Assembly (NCBI GenBank): GCA_964646525.1 | Contig: CAZYER010000025.1 | Coordinates: 1-23,217, forward strand | Direction of reading: 5' to 3' | DNA length: 23,217 nucleotides | Origin: GCA-002282575 sp964646525 | GTDB taxonomy: Bacteria > Pseudomonadota > Gammaproteobacteria > Thiomicrospirales > Thiomicrospiraceae | Part shown: in pieces, positions 15,406 to 23,036 of the stretch | How the letters are laid out: every line of letters begins with the position of its first letter | Position numbering within the stretch: position 1 is the stretch's first letter | Notes under the pieces: generated by a model | Told to the model about the DNA's origin: nothing | Databases searched by the model: none | Seen by the model: only the letters and a program-made list of their open reading frames with translations | Translations under genes and position numbers: made by a program

Positions 15406-16086
15406 TTAACCATTTGGCGTGCTTTTTAACAGGGCTGCGTTAATGCGAATTTGTATGCGTCGATTTTGCGCTTTGTGTTCTGGGCGATCATTGTCGAAGA
15501 GAGGGGCGAATTCACCTTTGCCGGCAAGGCTAAAGCGTTCAGGAGGAAGCTTTGATTCGCTTTGCAGTTGCATCATCACCGCTTGCGCACGCAAGGCCGA
15601 CAATTGCCAGTTGTTGCGTAAGGGGCTTGTAGTGGCAATGGCATCGTTGTCGGTGTGTCCTTCAATAATGATGTCGGTATGCCACTCCAGTCCGGCGGCT
15701 TGCATCGACTGAATGAGTTTGGGATAGTTTTGAGGCACTTGAATGATCGGAAGTTGGGGTAACTGCTGAGCAATGCGTTGGATCAATGCACTGAGCGTGG
15801 CTGAGGGTTGCGTTTTGGCGCTTTCAAAAGCATCGGGCGTATTGATGGTTATTAAAATGCCTTCGTTATCACGAGATAGACTGACGCCAGTGAGCTGTTG
15901 TTCGGTTAAGGCGAGTTCCAGTGTGCGATAGCTACGTTCAATTTGACCATCAATCCATTGATGGACTTGTTTGACATCGCCTTTGTTTAACACGAGTGTC
16001 ATGATAAAAAAGCAAATGAGTAAGGTAACTAAATCACCAAAGGAGAGTAGCCAGCTTTTGCGTGCTTTACTTTCATGGCGTGTCAT
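15406..16086 (-). CDS. MotB-like stator subunit with conserved transmembrane Asp
   Basis: A 226-residue MotB/PomB-family protein. A short basic cytoplasmic N-terminus is followed by one membrane helix, SWLLSFGDLVTLLICFF (11-27), in which Asp18 aligns with the proton-carrying Asp32 of E. coli MotB. The periplasmic part ends in an OmpA-like peptidoglycan-binding domain: IIIEGHTDND (138-147), a NNWQLSALRAQAVMMQL stretch and the NRRIQIRI end. It is shorter than flagellar MotB (308 in E. coli), with a short linker. Its start overlaps the preceding MotB-like gene by 14 nt. No flagellar genes are in the window, so its motor partner is unknown. Confidence 0.85.
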   Translation of the reverse strand: MTRHESKARKSWLLSFGDLVTLLICFFIMTLVLNKGDVKQVHQWIDGQIERSYRTLELALTEQQLTGVSLSRDNEGILITINTPDAFESAKTQPSATLSALIQRIAQQLPQLPIIQVPQNYPKLIQSMQAAGLEWHTDIIIEGHTDNDAIATTSPLRNNWQLSALRAQAVMMQLQSESKLPPERFSLAGKGEFAPLFDNDRPEHKAQNRRIQIRINAALLKSTPNG

Positions 16087-16798
16087 GATCGTACTGCTTC
16101 TGATGGATATTCAGTTGAATATAGATTTCAATACGACGATTATCGGCGTAGTTCATGACATCGTTTTTAGGTCTAAAACTACCGAGTCCAGCAATGGCAA
16201 AGGTTTTGGCAGGCAGTTGTAGTTTTTGTTCCAATAACTCTTGAATGGTCATTGCACGTGCGGTGGATAATTCCCAGTTACTGGGAAAGCGTGCGCTTTT
16301 CATGGGTTGTGCGTCGGTATGACCTTCTACCAAAAGTTGCAGCTGTAACTGCTTTGTGGCGCGTGTCATGGCTTGAATTTGTTGATCATGTCGTTGGGCG
16401 AAAGACGCCAGTTGTAATTGATCCAGTAATACGCTCAGTTCAATCAGTCGATTTTGCCAAGCGGGTGCGAGTTTGTCAGAGCCTAGTGGAAACAGTTCAT
16501 CGCCATTATCTTGGGTTTGTAATGTTAAACGTATGCCTTTGCTCACGGTGTTTTCAACTTGTAACCAATCCAGTTTGAGCTGTTTTTTAATGGCAAGCGT
16601 TTGCTTAAAAAGTTGCATTTGCACTTTTTGAAAATTGCGCTTTTCACTGTTTTGCTCCAAGCTAACCATATTCATTGACAGAATAAAGAAGGCGAGTAAC
16701 GAGGTGAAGAGCGAAATGTAGGTGAGCAGCCAAGCACTTTCTCGATCCATTTTGGGAAAGTTAACTGAAAGAGAGGGTTTTAAACGATGGCTGTTCAT
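16073..16798 (-). CDS. MotB-like protein lacking the transmembrane Asp
   Basis: A 241-residue MotB/OmpA-domain protein distinct from its downstream neighbour. The membrane helix is SAWLLTYISLFTSLLAFFIL (21-40); aligned on the W..L.TY..L.T pattern, Ser29 stands where MotB has its essential Asp. The OmpA-like domain is intact: LLVEGHTDAQ (155-164), SNWELSTARAMTIQELL, and NRRIEIYIQL near the end. The linker (45-150) is Gln/Leu-rich and may form a coiled coil. It overlaps the MotA-like gene by 4 nt and the next MotB-like gene by 14 nt. The natural reading is a non-ion-conducting partner that pairs with the Asp-bearing subunit, which is inference. Confidence 0.82.
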   Translation of the reverse strand: MNSHRLKPSLSVNFPKMDRESAWLLTYISLFTSLLAFFILSMNMVSLEQNSEKRNFQKVQMQLFKQTLAIKKQLKLDWLQVENTVSKGIRLTLQTQDNGDELFPLGSDKLAPAWQNRLIELSVLLDQLQLASFAQRHDQQIQAMTRATKQLQLQLLVEGHTDAQPMKSARFPSNWELSTARAMTIQELLEQKLQLPAKTFAIAGLGSFRPKNDVMNYADNRRIEIYIQLNIHQKQYDHDTP

Positions 16799-17628
16799 CT
16801 TTCTCGTTGCTCGTTAATATCGTCGCGAAGACGTTTTGAAACAAACATCAGCAGTTCATCTTTAATGCGCAATGGCAATTCTTGGCGGTGAATGGCCAAT
16901 ATGCCCATCATGATGATTTCAGCTTCACGAATTTCTTGTTTAGACAAATTACTCAATTTGCCCGCTATGGGTAAAAAGATAAAGTTAGCCAGTAACACAC
17001 CATAAAAAGTGGTCACCAGTGCCACGCCCATGCCTGTGAGCAGTTGCTGCATCACATCATTACCCTCGCTCATGGCGAAGTTGTCGGCGGGATTGGTATT
17101 GCCTTGCATGCTCATCATCATAATCAGTCCCATCACTGTCCCCAGCATACCAAAGGCGGGGGCATAAGAGGCCATGTTATAGAACATTTCCTGACAGTTG
17201 GCATGGCGCAGCTGCATGCTGGATAACTCGTTGTGTAGGTTGCGTTCGAGTGTATTGTTATCGTTGGTCATTAATAGCTCGGCTAATCCAAGTCGAATAA
17301 ATCCGTGATCAATTGTGTCTATGTGTTTTTCTAATGCGAGTCTACCTTGACGTTGTGCGATAATGGCGAGGTCGAGCAACTCATCAATAACGAGTTTTTC
17401 AGAACGACTTTCGCGACTCATGGCGATCCAAATGCCTTTGAATAAGCAGGTTAGTTGATTGAGCGGATAATTGATTAACACGGCTGCCAGCACCCCACCC
17501 ACGACGATTAGCGCCGAGCGAGCATCAAGAAAAGCGGACACAAAATGCATTTGTTGGTAATCGAACATGCTGGAAATGATGACGATTATGCCGAGCATTA
17601 GGCCGAGTAGGGTGGCAAGTTTGTTCAT
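16795..17628 (-). CDS. MotA/PomA-like stator channel subunit
   Basis: A 277-residue MotA/TolQ/ExbB-family protein resembling PomA from the start (MNKLATLLGLMLGI). Four membrane segments fall at about 4-21, 35-53, 153-175 and 196-220. ALIVVGGVLAAV (39-50) and SYAPAFGMLGTVMGLIMMM (154-172) are typical, with Pro157 and Pro220 at the positions of the two functional prolines of MotA (P173, P222). The cytoplasmic loop carries charged residues including RQGRLALE (93-100), where MotA contacts FliG. It is the first gene of a three-gene operon with both MotB-like genes. It could drive flagellar rotation, gliding or another envelope process. Confidence 0.87.
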   Translation of the reverse strand: MNKLATLLGLMLGIIVIISSMFDYQQMHFVSAFLDARSALIVVGGVLAAVLINYPLNQLTCLFKGIWIAMSRESRSEKLVIDELLDLAIIAQRQGRLALEKHIDTIDHGFIRLGLAELLMTNDNNTLERNLHNELSSMQLRHANCQEMFYNMASYAPAFGMLGTVMGLIMMMSMQGNTNPADNFAMSEGNDVMQQLLTGMGVALVTTFYGVLLANFIFLPIAGKLSNLSKQEIREAEIIMMGILAIHRQELPLRIKDELLMFVSKRLRDDINEQRER

Positions 17629-17749
17629 TATGGTTAAATTAGTATAGGGTGTGTTTGGCTCATCATAGCTTTTCGGTTAACTTCATTGACTATTGATAAA
17701 GCACAAAGTGAACCAACTCTTTATTTTCGAGGATGATTGTAGGCTTTTT

Positions 17750-18583
17750 ATGACCTTAACAACAGAAATTGTGATTGACATTCGCCCAGAAGCGGAGTTT
17801 TTGCAAGGACATCAGCAGGGTAGTGTCTATTTCGATGGGGTTGCCGCTTTATCAGAGCGTCAATACGAATTACCAGAACCACAGCATGTCATGACCATTG
17901 TGCATGGCTCGGAGCAAATCGCTGATTTGTTAGCTTGGATCCAAACCAAAGGTTATCAACACACGCAATTGCAATTTTGGTCTGAAGCTTTTAAGGAGCA
18001 TCTAATACGGCAGCAAGCTTTGTCGACGGGAATGTCCGATGGCTACGCTTGGCGTCCATCTAAAGTGGTTGAGTATTTTACCAATCACGTCGCTTTGCCC
18101 GATGATGTTCAATTACGTCAAGGCTTGGATATTGGCTGCGGTGCTGGACGAGATTTGATTTATTTGGCTATGCAAGGCTGGCAGATGACAGGGGTTGATG
18201 TGCGCTGGGAAATGCTGGAAAAAGCGCAAGCACTAGCCATGCGCCAACAGGTTTTCATCACCACTTGGCATAGGGACTGTGAGCAGCTTGTTGATCCCTT
18301 TGCTGACTTGGCAGATGCGAGTGTCGGTCTCATTAACGTCGCGCGCTATTTGCATCGCCCCTTGTTTCCAGTCATCAGACGTTTATTAGCGCCTAAGGGG
18401 TATCTGGTCTATCATACCTTTATGCAGGGCTGCGAAGCCTTTGGCAGTCCAAAAAACCCGCGTTTTTTACTGGCTTCTGATGAATTGTCCAAGACTTTTT
18501 CTGACTATCAGATTTTGCTTGATGAGGTCATCACTCTAGCGGATGGGCGACCAATGGCAGCCTTTATCGCCAGAAAACCTTAA
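17750..18583 (+). CDS. Rhodanese-like domain fused to a class I methyltransferase
   Basis: A 277-residue two-domain protein. Residues 1-80 look like a rhodanese (VIDIRPEAEFLQGHQQGSVY at 8-27), but the active-site loop reads TIVHGSEQIADLL (49-61), with no catalytic Cys. Residues 100-277 are a Rossmann S-adenosylmethionine methyltransferase: LDIGCGAGRDLIYLAMQGW (126-144), acidic Asp150 in TGVD, and a VGLINVARYLHRPLFP stretch as motif post-II. This is nearest to TehB/UbiE-like small-molecule methyltransferases; the substrate is unknown. The ATG at 17750 is preferred, with AGG 6 nt upstream; a TTG at 17693 would add 19 residues without family resemblance. It is divergent from the stator operon. 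Its stop lies inside a repeat at the assembly gap. Confidence 0.8.
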   Translation: MTLTTEIVIDIRPEAEFLQGHQQGSVYFDGVAALSERQYELPEPQHVMTIVHGSEQIADLLAWIQTKGYQHTQLQFWSEAFKEHLIRQQALSTGMSDGYAWRPSKVVEYFTNHVALPDDVQLRQGLDIGCGAGRDLIYLAMQGWQMTGVDVRWEMLEKAQALAMRQQVFITTWHRDCEQLVDPFADLADASVGLINVARYLHRPLFPVIRRLLAPKGYLVYHTFMQGCEAFGSPKNPRFLLASDELSKTFSDYQILLDEVITLADGRPMAAFIARKP

Positions 18584-18719
18584 GCTAGTAAAACCTNNNN
18601 NNNNNNNNNNNNNNNNNNNNNNNNNNNNNNNNNNNNNNNNNNNNNNNNNNNNNNNNNNNNNNNNNNNNNNNNNNNNNNNNNNNNNNNNNNNNNNNNAAAA
18701 CCTTAAGCTAGTAAAACCT
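18574..18719. repeat. 16-bp-period repeat flanking the assembly gap
   Basis: An identical 23-bp sequence occurs on both sides of the N run (18574-18596 and 18697-18719). Each copy is one 16-bp unit AAAACCTTAAGCTAGT plus the first 7 bases of the next unit, as in a tandem array. Either a tandem array was collapsed into the gap, or the two contigs share a short overlap that was left unmerged. The first unit contains the stop codon of the methyltransferase gene. Confidence 0.7.
18597..18696. other. Assembly gap (100 N)
   Basis: Exactly 100 undetermined bases, a conventional placeholder length, so the true distance is unknown. Any apparent reading frame across it is meaningless. Confidence 0.98.
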
Positions 18720-18746
18720 GAATAAGAAGCGAATCTCACTATTCAG
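18718..18746 (-). terminator. Weak terminator candidate after the aldehyde dehydrogenase
   Basis: A 7-bp inverted repeat CTGAATA (18718-18724) / TATTCAG (18740-18746) with a 15-nt loop lies just past the dehydrogenase stop. On the minus strand it is followed by GTTTTAC, a short T-run inside the gap-flanking repeat. The stem is AT-rich, so it is a weak call. Confidence 0.3.
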
Positions 18747-18766
18747 ACTTTCCTTTCAGACATTTT

Positions 18767-20134
18767 CTAGCTATGAATAATGGTTTTTAGATTGGTAAAC
18801 TCTAATAAACCCAAGCGGCCCATTTCTCGGCCAACACCAGAGTTGCCTGTACCACCAAAAGGTAAACGTGGGTCAGAGCGCATTAAGCCATTAATATAGG
18901 TACACCCCGTGCGCAGGTTTTCAGCAATGGTTTGCGCCGTGGTGCTGTCTTGAGTGAAGACAGTCGAACCCAGCCCAAAATGACTGCTGTTGGCTAATGA
19001 AATGGCATGTTGAATATCGCTGGCTTTGGTAATGGTGGCGACAGGACCAAAAGTTTCCTCGTCAAATGCTTTCATGCCAGGCATAGCATTAGCGAGTAAT
19101 GTCGGTTGATAGCAGCCAGCATGTTCCGACCATTTGGCACCACCACAACACAACTCAGCGCCTGAGTTAAGTGTTTCGGCCACTTGTTCATGTAATTCGT
19201 CACAGTGTTGGGCGCGTGCGAGTGGTGCTATGTCCGTTTCTGGATCCATTGGGTCACCCATTTTTAGCTGTTGAATGCGTTCAGTTAGCGCTTCACAAAA
19301 ATCAGCATAATGATATTTGTCGATAATGAAGCGTTTGGCGGCAATGCAGCTTTGTCCCGAATTGGCAAAGCGTGATTGAATAGCCGTATCTAACGCCAAG
19401 TTGAGATTGGCATCTTCTAACACAATAAAAGGGTCAGAACCGCCTAATTCTAGGACAACTTTTTTGAAGTCTGCAGCCGCTGCTTGCGCAACCGAACGCC
19501 CTGCGGGTTCACTACCTGTAAGACTGACGCCACGAATGTGTGGATGGCGAACCAGTTGCTCAACCTGATTTCCTGGCACAAAAACAACATTAAACAATCC
19601 CTCTTTGAAGCCAGCTTCTTGAAATAAGGTGAATAGTGCTTGTGCACATAAGGGCACATTGCTCGCATGCTTTAACAACACGCTATTGCCCGCGATGATG
19701 GCTGGAATGGCGGCACGAATGACTTGCCAGAATGGAAAATTCCAAGGCATGACTAATAAAATAACCCCTAACGGAAGGGGTTGCACGAAGCTTTTGCGTG
19801 CTTCTGTGGCAATATATTCAGGTTCTAACCAGTCGATGCTATGGCTGGCATAGACCTCGCACAACCAAGCGCATTTGTCTATTTCTGCCAGTGACTCGAT
19901 ATAGCACTTTCCCATTTCTTGTGTAATGAGTCGAGCAAGGGTTTCGCGCTGTTGGCGTAGTAACAGAGCGAGGGCTTCAATCGGTTCAAGTCGTTCATAG
20001 ATGGCAAAATGCTTATGCCAATTTTTAAAGGCTTGTTGGGCTTTTTGCAGAGTTTGCTCAAGTTCATGTGCTTCGGTGAATGCAATTTCTGCTAGGAGCT
20101 CTCCCGTCCAAGGATTGCGACTGATTTGCGTCAT
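18767..20134 (-). CDS. sad: NAD(P)-dependent succinate-semialdehyde dehydrogenase, Sad type
   Basis: This aldehyde dehydrogenase probably oxidises succinate semialdehyde to succinate, the last step of GABA breakdown. The 455 residues match E. coli Sad/YneI (462) along the length: MPWNFPFWQVIR (129-140) with Asn132, LLKHASNV (153-160), SLTGSEPAG (204-212), VLELGGSDPFIVL (227-239) with general base Glu229, and SGQSCIAAKRFI (259-270) with nucleophile Cys263. EETFGPVA and PFGGTGNSGVGRE follow as usual. Lys155 at the cofactor pocket does not by itself separate NAD from NADP use. Its ATG overlaps the stop of the EAL-HDOD gene by 4 nt. Substrate is inferred from Sad; no GABA aminotransferase is nearby. 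Confidence 0.85.
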   Translation of the reverse strand: MTQISRNPWTGELLAEIAFTEAHELEQTLQKAQQAFKNWHKHFAIYERLEPIEALALLLRQQRETLARLITQEMGKCYIESLAEIDKCAWLCEVYASHSIDWLEPEYIATEARKSFVQPLPLGVILLVMPWNFPFWQVIRAAIPAIIAGNSVLLKHASNVPLCAQALFTLFQEAGFKEGLFNVVFVPGNQVEQLVRHPHIRGVSLTGSEPAGRSVAQAAAADFKKVVLELGGSDPFIVLEDANLNLALDTAIQSRFANSGQSCIAAKRFIIDKYHYADFCEALTERIQQLKMGDPMDPETDIAPLARAQHCDELHEQVAETLNSGAELCCGGAKWSEHAGCYQPTLLANAMPGMKAFDEETFGPVATITKASDIQHAISLANSSHFGLGSTVFTQDSTTAQTIAENLRTGCTYINGLMRSDPRLPFGGTGNSGVGREMGRLGLLEFTNLKTIIHS

Positions 20135-21330
20135 TGGGTATCTCGCATCACTTGACTGCCCCAGCGTGTCGCTGTTAAGTAATGATTGGAGATGTCCATA
20201 ATAGCCGCATCTTCATAGGTCAAAGACATGAGGTCGGCATAAGGGTTTTCAAATTGTTTGGCAATCCATAAGGCTTGTCCAACCGGACCTTGATAATCGA
20301 GCATGGCCGTTTTTAAATGATCGGCAATCGGCAGTTCATCCAATACTTCGTCTTGCGGTAGGTCGAAGTATGCTCCCAGTGTCGAGAACAAACCCACTAA
20401 AAAATAGCTGTCTTTTTCGCCTTTATGTCCACCATGTTCGGCTAACTGCTCACAAAGCTTGGCGCGTACGAGCGATGTTTCCATCAGAGCTTGAGGTTTT
20501 TCATCCACTTCGGACATCAAAATCATGCTAATCCATAGTTTTAAGCGCTTCAATCCCATGTAACGAATGGCATCGCTAATCGAGGTTACTTTGATGGGCA
20601 AATTATGCTGTGGTTGATTAATCGCTGTCAGTAATTTATGACTCAGTGCGACATCATGACTGATAATTTCTGCTAAGACGGCTAACTCTGTGTCATTATT
20701 GTTGACTTTAGAAAGCAGCTGTAACAAATTTAACTTGCTGGCGCTCAGTTTCTTGCCATGTAACACGATCGGATTAGTGAAGAAAAAGCCTTGAAAGTAA
20801 TCGAAACCACTTGCTTTTAGGTCGTGCAAGCAACTTTCGTCCAACACATCTTGAGCAATGACTTTTAACGAGGCTTTATGGAGTTTTTCAATAACATCCC
20901 GATAATTCTGACCAGCACAAATGTCAGATTTAACTTTAACATATTGACAGGCGCTGGCAACACGGTCATGGTCGGCACTGTTTGGTTGATAATCGCTTAA
21001 ACATAAGCGAACACCACCTTGGCGTAAGATTTTCAGGAGTTTGAGTGTTTCGGGTTGTTGTGCCACTGATGCTTCAATTTCAATGATCAGATGGTCGGGA
21101 TTGGGTATGAGATTCAGTAGGCTCTCGGATAATTGCAATTGATTGGCGCGTAAAAAAATGAGTGCACCGCCCGCCAATTCAGTCAAATCGTGTGTTTGGT
21201 GTAATTGCACAAAACAATCCATGGCAACTTGACCACTACTGGTGATGGGCTGCATGATGAGTTCATAACCAATGATGGTCATTTGTGTATCGAGAATGGG
21301 TTGTCTAAGTAAGGTTACGTCGTTCAACAT
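20131..21330 (-). CDS. EAL-HDOD signalling protein with degenerate EAL domain
   Basis: A 399-residue YuxH/CdgJ-like protein. Residues 1-190 follow the EAL fold (LLRQPILDTQMTIIGYELIM at 7-26; YFQGFFFTNP at 178-187), but the catalytic c-di-GMP phosphodiesterase residues are lost: DDFG is SDYQ (112-115) and the KxD and EGVE positions read KVKSDI and QDVL. Residues about 197-390 form an HDOD domain (ISHDVALSHKLLTAIN at 223-238; SDAIRYMGLKRLKLWI). It therefore probably acts as a protein-interaction signalling module, as do CdgJ-like regulators of motility, and not as an enzyme. AGAGG lies 5 nt before the ATG. It is co-transcribed with the downstream dehydrogenase gene, with a 4-nt overlap. Confidence 0.88.
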   Translation of the reverse strand: MLNDVTLLRQPILDTQMTIIGYELIMQPITSSGQVAMDCFVQLHQTHDLTELAGGALIFLRANQLQLSESLLNLIPNPDHLIIEIEASVAQQPETLKLLKILRQGGVRLCLSDYQPNSADHDRVASACQYVKVKSDICAGQNYRDVIEKLHKASLKVIAQDVLDESCLHDLKASGFDYFQGFFFTNPIVLHGKKLSASKLNLLQLLSKVNNNDTELAVLAEIISHDVALSHKLLTAINQPQHNLPIKVTSISDAIRYMGLKRLKLWISMILMSEVDEKPQALMETSLVRAKLCEQLAEHGGHKGEKDSYFLVGLFSTLGAYFDLPQDEVLDELPIADHLKTAMLDYQGPVGQALWIAKQFENPYADLMSLTYEDAAIMDISNHYLTATRWGSQVMRDTQ

Positions 21331-21460
21331 GCATACCTCTTGATGGTTATTATTCGAATTGTTGATATTACTTTAGCTCAGCTTAGTCTGGCTTGCAAGG
21401 CATTAAGTGCTGTTTTTGTGCGTAATTTAGAGTGCGTTTCCTTTTGTGATGCCTATCTTG

Positions 21461-21466
21461 TATAAT
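21461..21466 (+). promoter_or_regulatory. Probable -10 box of the DUF2892-type gene
   Basis: A perfect TATAAT lies 32 nt before the ATG at 21499. The -35 region is poor (TTCCTT at 21438-21443). It sits in the 168-nt gap between divergent genes. Confidence 0.42.
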
Positions 21467-21498
21467 ATTGAAAATTTTAAATTAAGGATATCAATATT

Positions 21499-21747
21499 AT
21501 GCCCGTTTCTCGTGTAATTAATTTGTTTGCTGGTCTGATGATCATGATTAGTATCTTGTTGGCTCACATGTCGGGTTCTGTCGATATTACGGAAATGAGT
21601 TGGTTGTGGTTGACTGCTTTTGTGGGTTTTAATCTGTTCCAGTTTTCAATCACTGGTTTTTGTCCACTAGACAAAATGTTGCGTAAGATGGGCTTTAAAG
21701 ATAGCGCTGACTCTGGATGCGGTGCGGGTGGTTGCGGATCTCATTAA
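21499..21747 (+). CDS. Small DUF2892-type inner-membrane protein with Cys/His tail
   Basis: An 82-residue protein with two hydrophobic helices (about 7-23 and 34-54), resembling DUF2892 proteins and the membrane anchor of E. coli YgaP: NLFAGLMIMISILLAH (8-23), WLWLTAFVGFNLFQFSITGF (35-54) and CPLDKMLRKMG (55-65). This motif set is common in proteins linked to rhodaneses and sulfur metabolism, but none is adjacent. The C-terminus DSGCGAGGCGSH (71-82) adds Cys74, Cys79 and His82, which could bind a metal or take part in redox. AAGGA lies 10 nt before the ATG. It appears monocistronic, closed by the terminator at 21772-21797. Confidence 0.8.
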   Translation: MPVSRVINLFAGLMIMISILLAHMSGSVDITEMSWLWLTAFVGFNLFQFSITGFCPLDKMLRKMGFKDSADSGCGAGGCGSH

Positions 21748-21771
21748 GTTGATTCGTTTTGCTGCTTAATT

Positions 21772-21797
21772 AAAAAACCGCCGATAGGCGGTTTTTT
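21772..21797. terminator. Bidirectional intrinsic terminator
   Basis: A perfect 11-bp inverted repeat (AAAAAACCGCC at 21772-21782, GGCGGTTTTTT at 21787-21797) with loop GATA. GC-rich core and T6 on both strands make it a terminator for the DUF2892-type gene on the plus strand and for aroG on the minus strand. Confidence 0.92.
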
Positions 21798-21865
21798 ATT
21801 AGGTACATTTGTAAGTGTAAGCAAATGATCAAATTGGTTTGGGCTTCGACACAATCAATGTGCTC

Positions 21866-22930
21866 TTAGCCCCACACTTTACGTCTCGCCTGTACGCCGT
21901 TGGCGAGGGCTTCTAAACTATCGACACTGGCTTCCCAGCCTAGGCAACCATCGGTGATGCTTTGACCGTAGGTGAGGGCGCAATCGGCTTGCACGTCTTG
22001 GCGACCTTCTACCAAATGGCTTTCGATCATCACGCCCATAATGCTTTTATTACCAGCAGTGAGTTGCTCGGCAATATTGTCCGCTACCAAAGTCTGCTTA
22101 CGAAAGTCTTTGTTGCTGTTGGCATGGGAACAGTCAATCATTAACTTTTGACGCACACCCGCTTTAGCGAGCTTATCAATGGCATCGGCGACATGAGCCG
22201 CTGAGTAATTAGGTTCACCATTGCCGCCACGTAAAATAATGTGGCAGTCATCATTACCTTTGGTATGGAAAATGGCTGAACGCCCTTCTTTGGTTAGCGA
22301 CATAAAAATGTGCGAACGCTCCGCCGCGCGAATGGCGTCAATGGCAATATTGACGCTGCCATCGGTACCATTTTTGAAACCAACGGGACAAGACAAGCCA
22401 GAAGCTAACTCGCGATGCCCTTGGCTTTCGGTGGTTCGCGCACCAATCGCACCCCAACTGACCAAGTCGGCAATATATTGTGGTGAAATGAGGTCTAAAA
22501 ACTCAGTCGCTGCTGGCATGCCCATGCTGTTAATATCCAGCAGTAAGCCACGCGCCAAGGCTAACCCCTTATTGATTTGAAAAGACTCATCTAAATTCGG
22601 ATCGTTAATTAAGCCTTTCCAACCGACCGTTGTACGCGGTTTTTCAAAGTAAACACGCATGACAATCAGTAGGTCTTTTTCGTAGCGTTTTTTGACTTCT
22701 AGTAAGCGGCTGGCATACTCACGTGCGGCATCAGGATCATGAATCGAGCATGGACCGACAACAACGAGTACACGGTCATCATTGCCATTTAATATGTCAT
22801 GTATCTGGGCGCGTGTATCATGAATTAACTTAGACGCACGCTCAGTCATGGGATAACGAGCGTGTAACTCTTGCGGTGAAATGACTTCGGTCATAGTGCG
22901 AATGCGCAGGTCGTCGGTAGCGTACTTCAT
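21866..22930 (-). CDS. aroG: 3-deoxy-7-phosphoheptulonate (DAHP) synthase, AroG type
   Basis: This enzyme condenses phosphoenolpyruvate and erythrose 4-phosphate, the first step of the shikimate pathway that feeds trp. The 354-residue protein aligns end to end with E. coli AroG (350): DDLRIR at 6-11, VVVGPCSIHDP (56-66) with metal-binding Cys61 at the same position, YFEKPRTTVGWKGLINDP, GARTTESQGHRELASGLS, KNGTDGS, and CSHANSNKDF with the metal His. The start at 22930 is chosen because MKYATDDLRI matches the E. coli N-terminus; an ATG at 23011 would add 27 unrelated residues. Which aromatic amino acid inhibits it cannot be read with confidence. It ends 68 nt from the shared terminator. Confidence 0.93.
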   Translation of the reverse strand: MKYATDDLRIRTMTEVISPQELHARYPMTERASKLIHDTRAQIHDILNGNDDRVLVVVGPCSIHDPDAAREYASRLLEVKKRYEKDLLIVMRVYFEKPRTTVGWKGLINDPNLDESFQINKGLALARGLLLDINSMGMPAATEFLDLISPQYIADLVSWGAIGARTTESQGHRELASGLSCPVGFKNGTDGSVNIAIDAIRAAERSHIFMSLTKEGRSAIFHTKGNDDCHIILRGGNGEPNYSAAHVADAIDKLAKAGVRQKLMIDCSHANSNKDFRKQTLVADNIAEQLTAGNKSIMGVMIESHLVEGRQDVQADCALTYGQSITDGCLGWEASVDSLEALANGVQARRKVWG

Positions 22931-23036
22931 GGCGTTATGGCTGCATAAAAATAAAATTAATAGCCTTATATTATCCCATAAATCAAGGTTAGTGGCTAGT
23001 TTCGTGCTCATGGACTTTGTTAAGAGCTGGCAATAA

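Noticed and set aside
15406..17628. Zorya defence system (ZorA/ZorB are MotA/MotB-like)
   Set aside because: No ZorC, ZorD or ZorE-like gene is adjacent, and the MotA homologue lacks the long cytoplasmic tail typical of ZorA.
17693..17749. TTG start for the rhodanese-methyltransferase gene
   Set aside because: The added 19 residues show no similarity and the ATG at 17750 has an adequate ribosome site.
18536..18739. Open frames crossing the N run
   Set aside because: They consist mostly of undetermined residues and exist only because N does not encode stops.
22931..23011. Earlier ATG for aroG
   Set aside because: The 27 added residues are unlike AroG, while the start at 22930 matches the E. 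coli N-terminus and places Cys61 identically.
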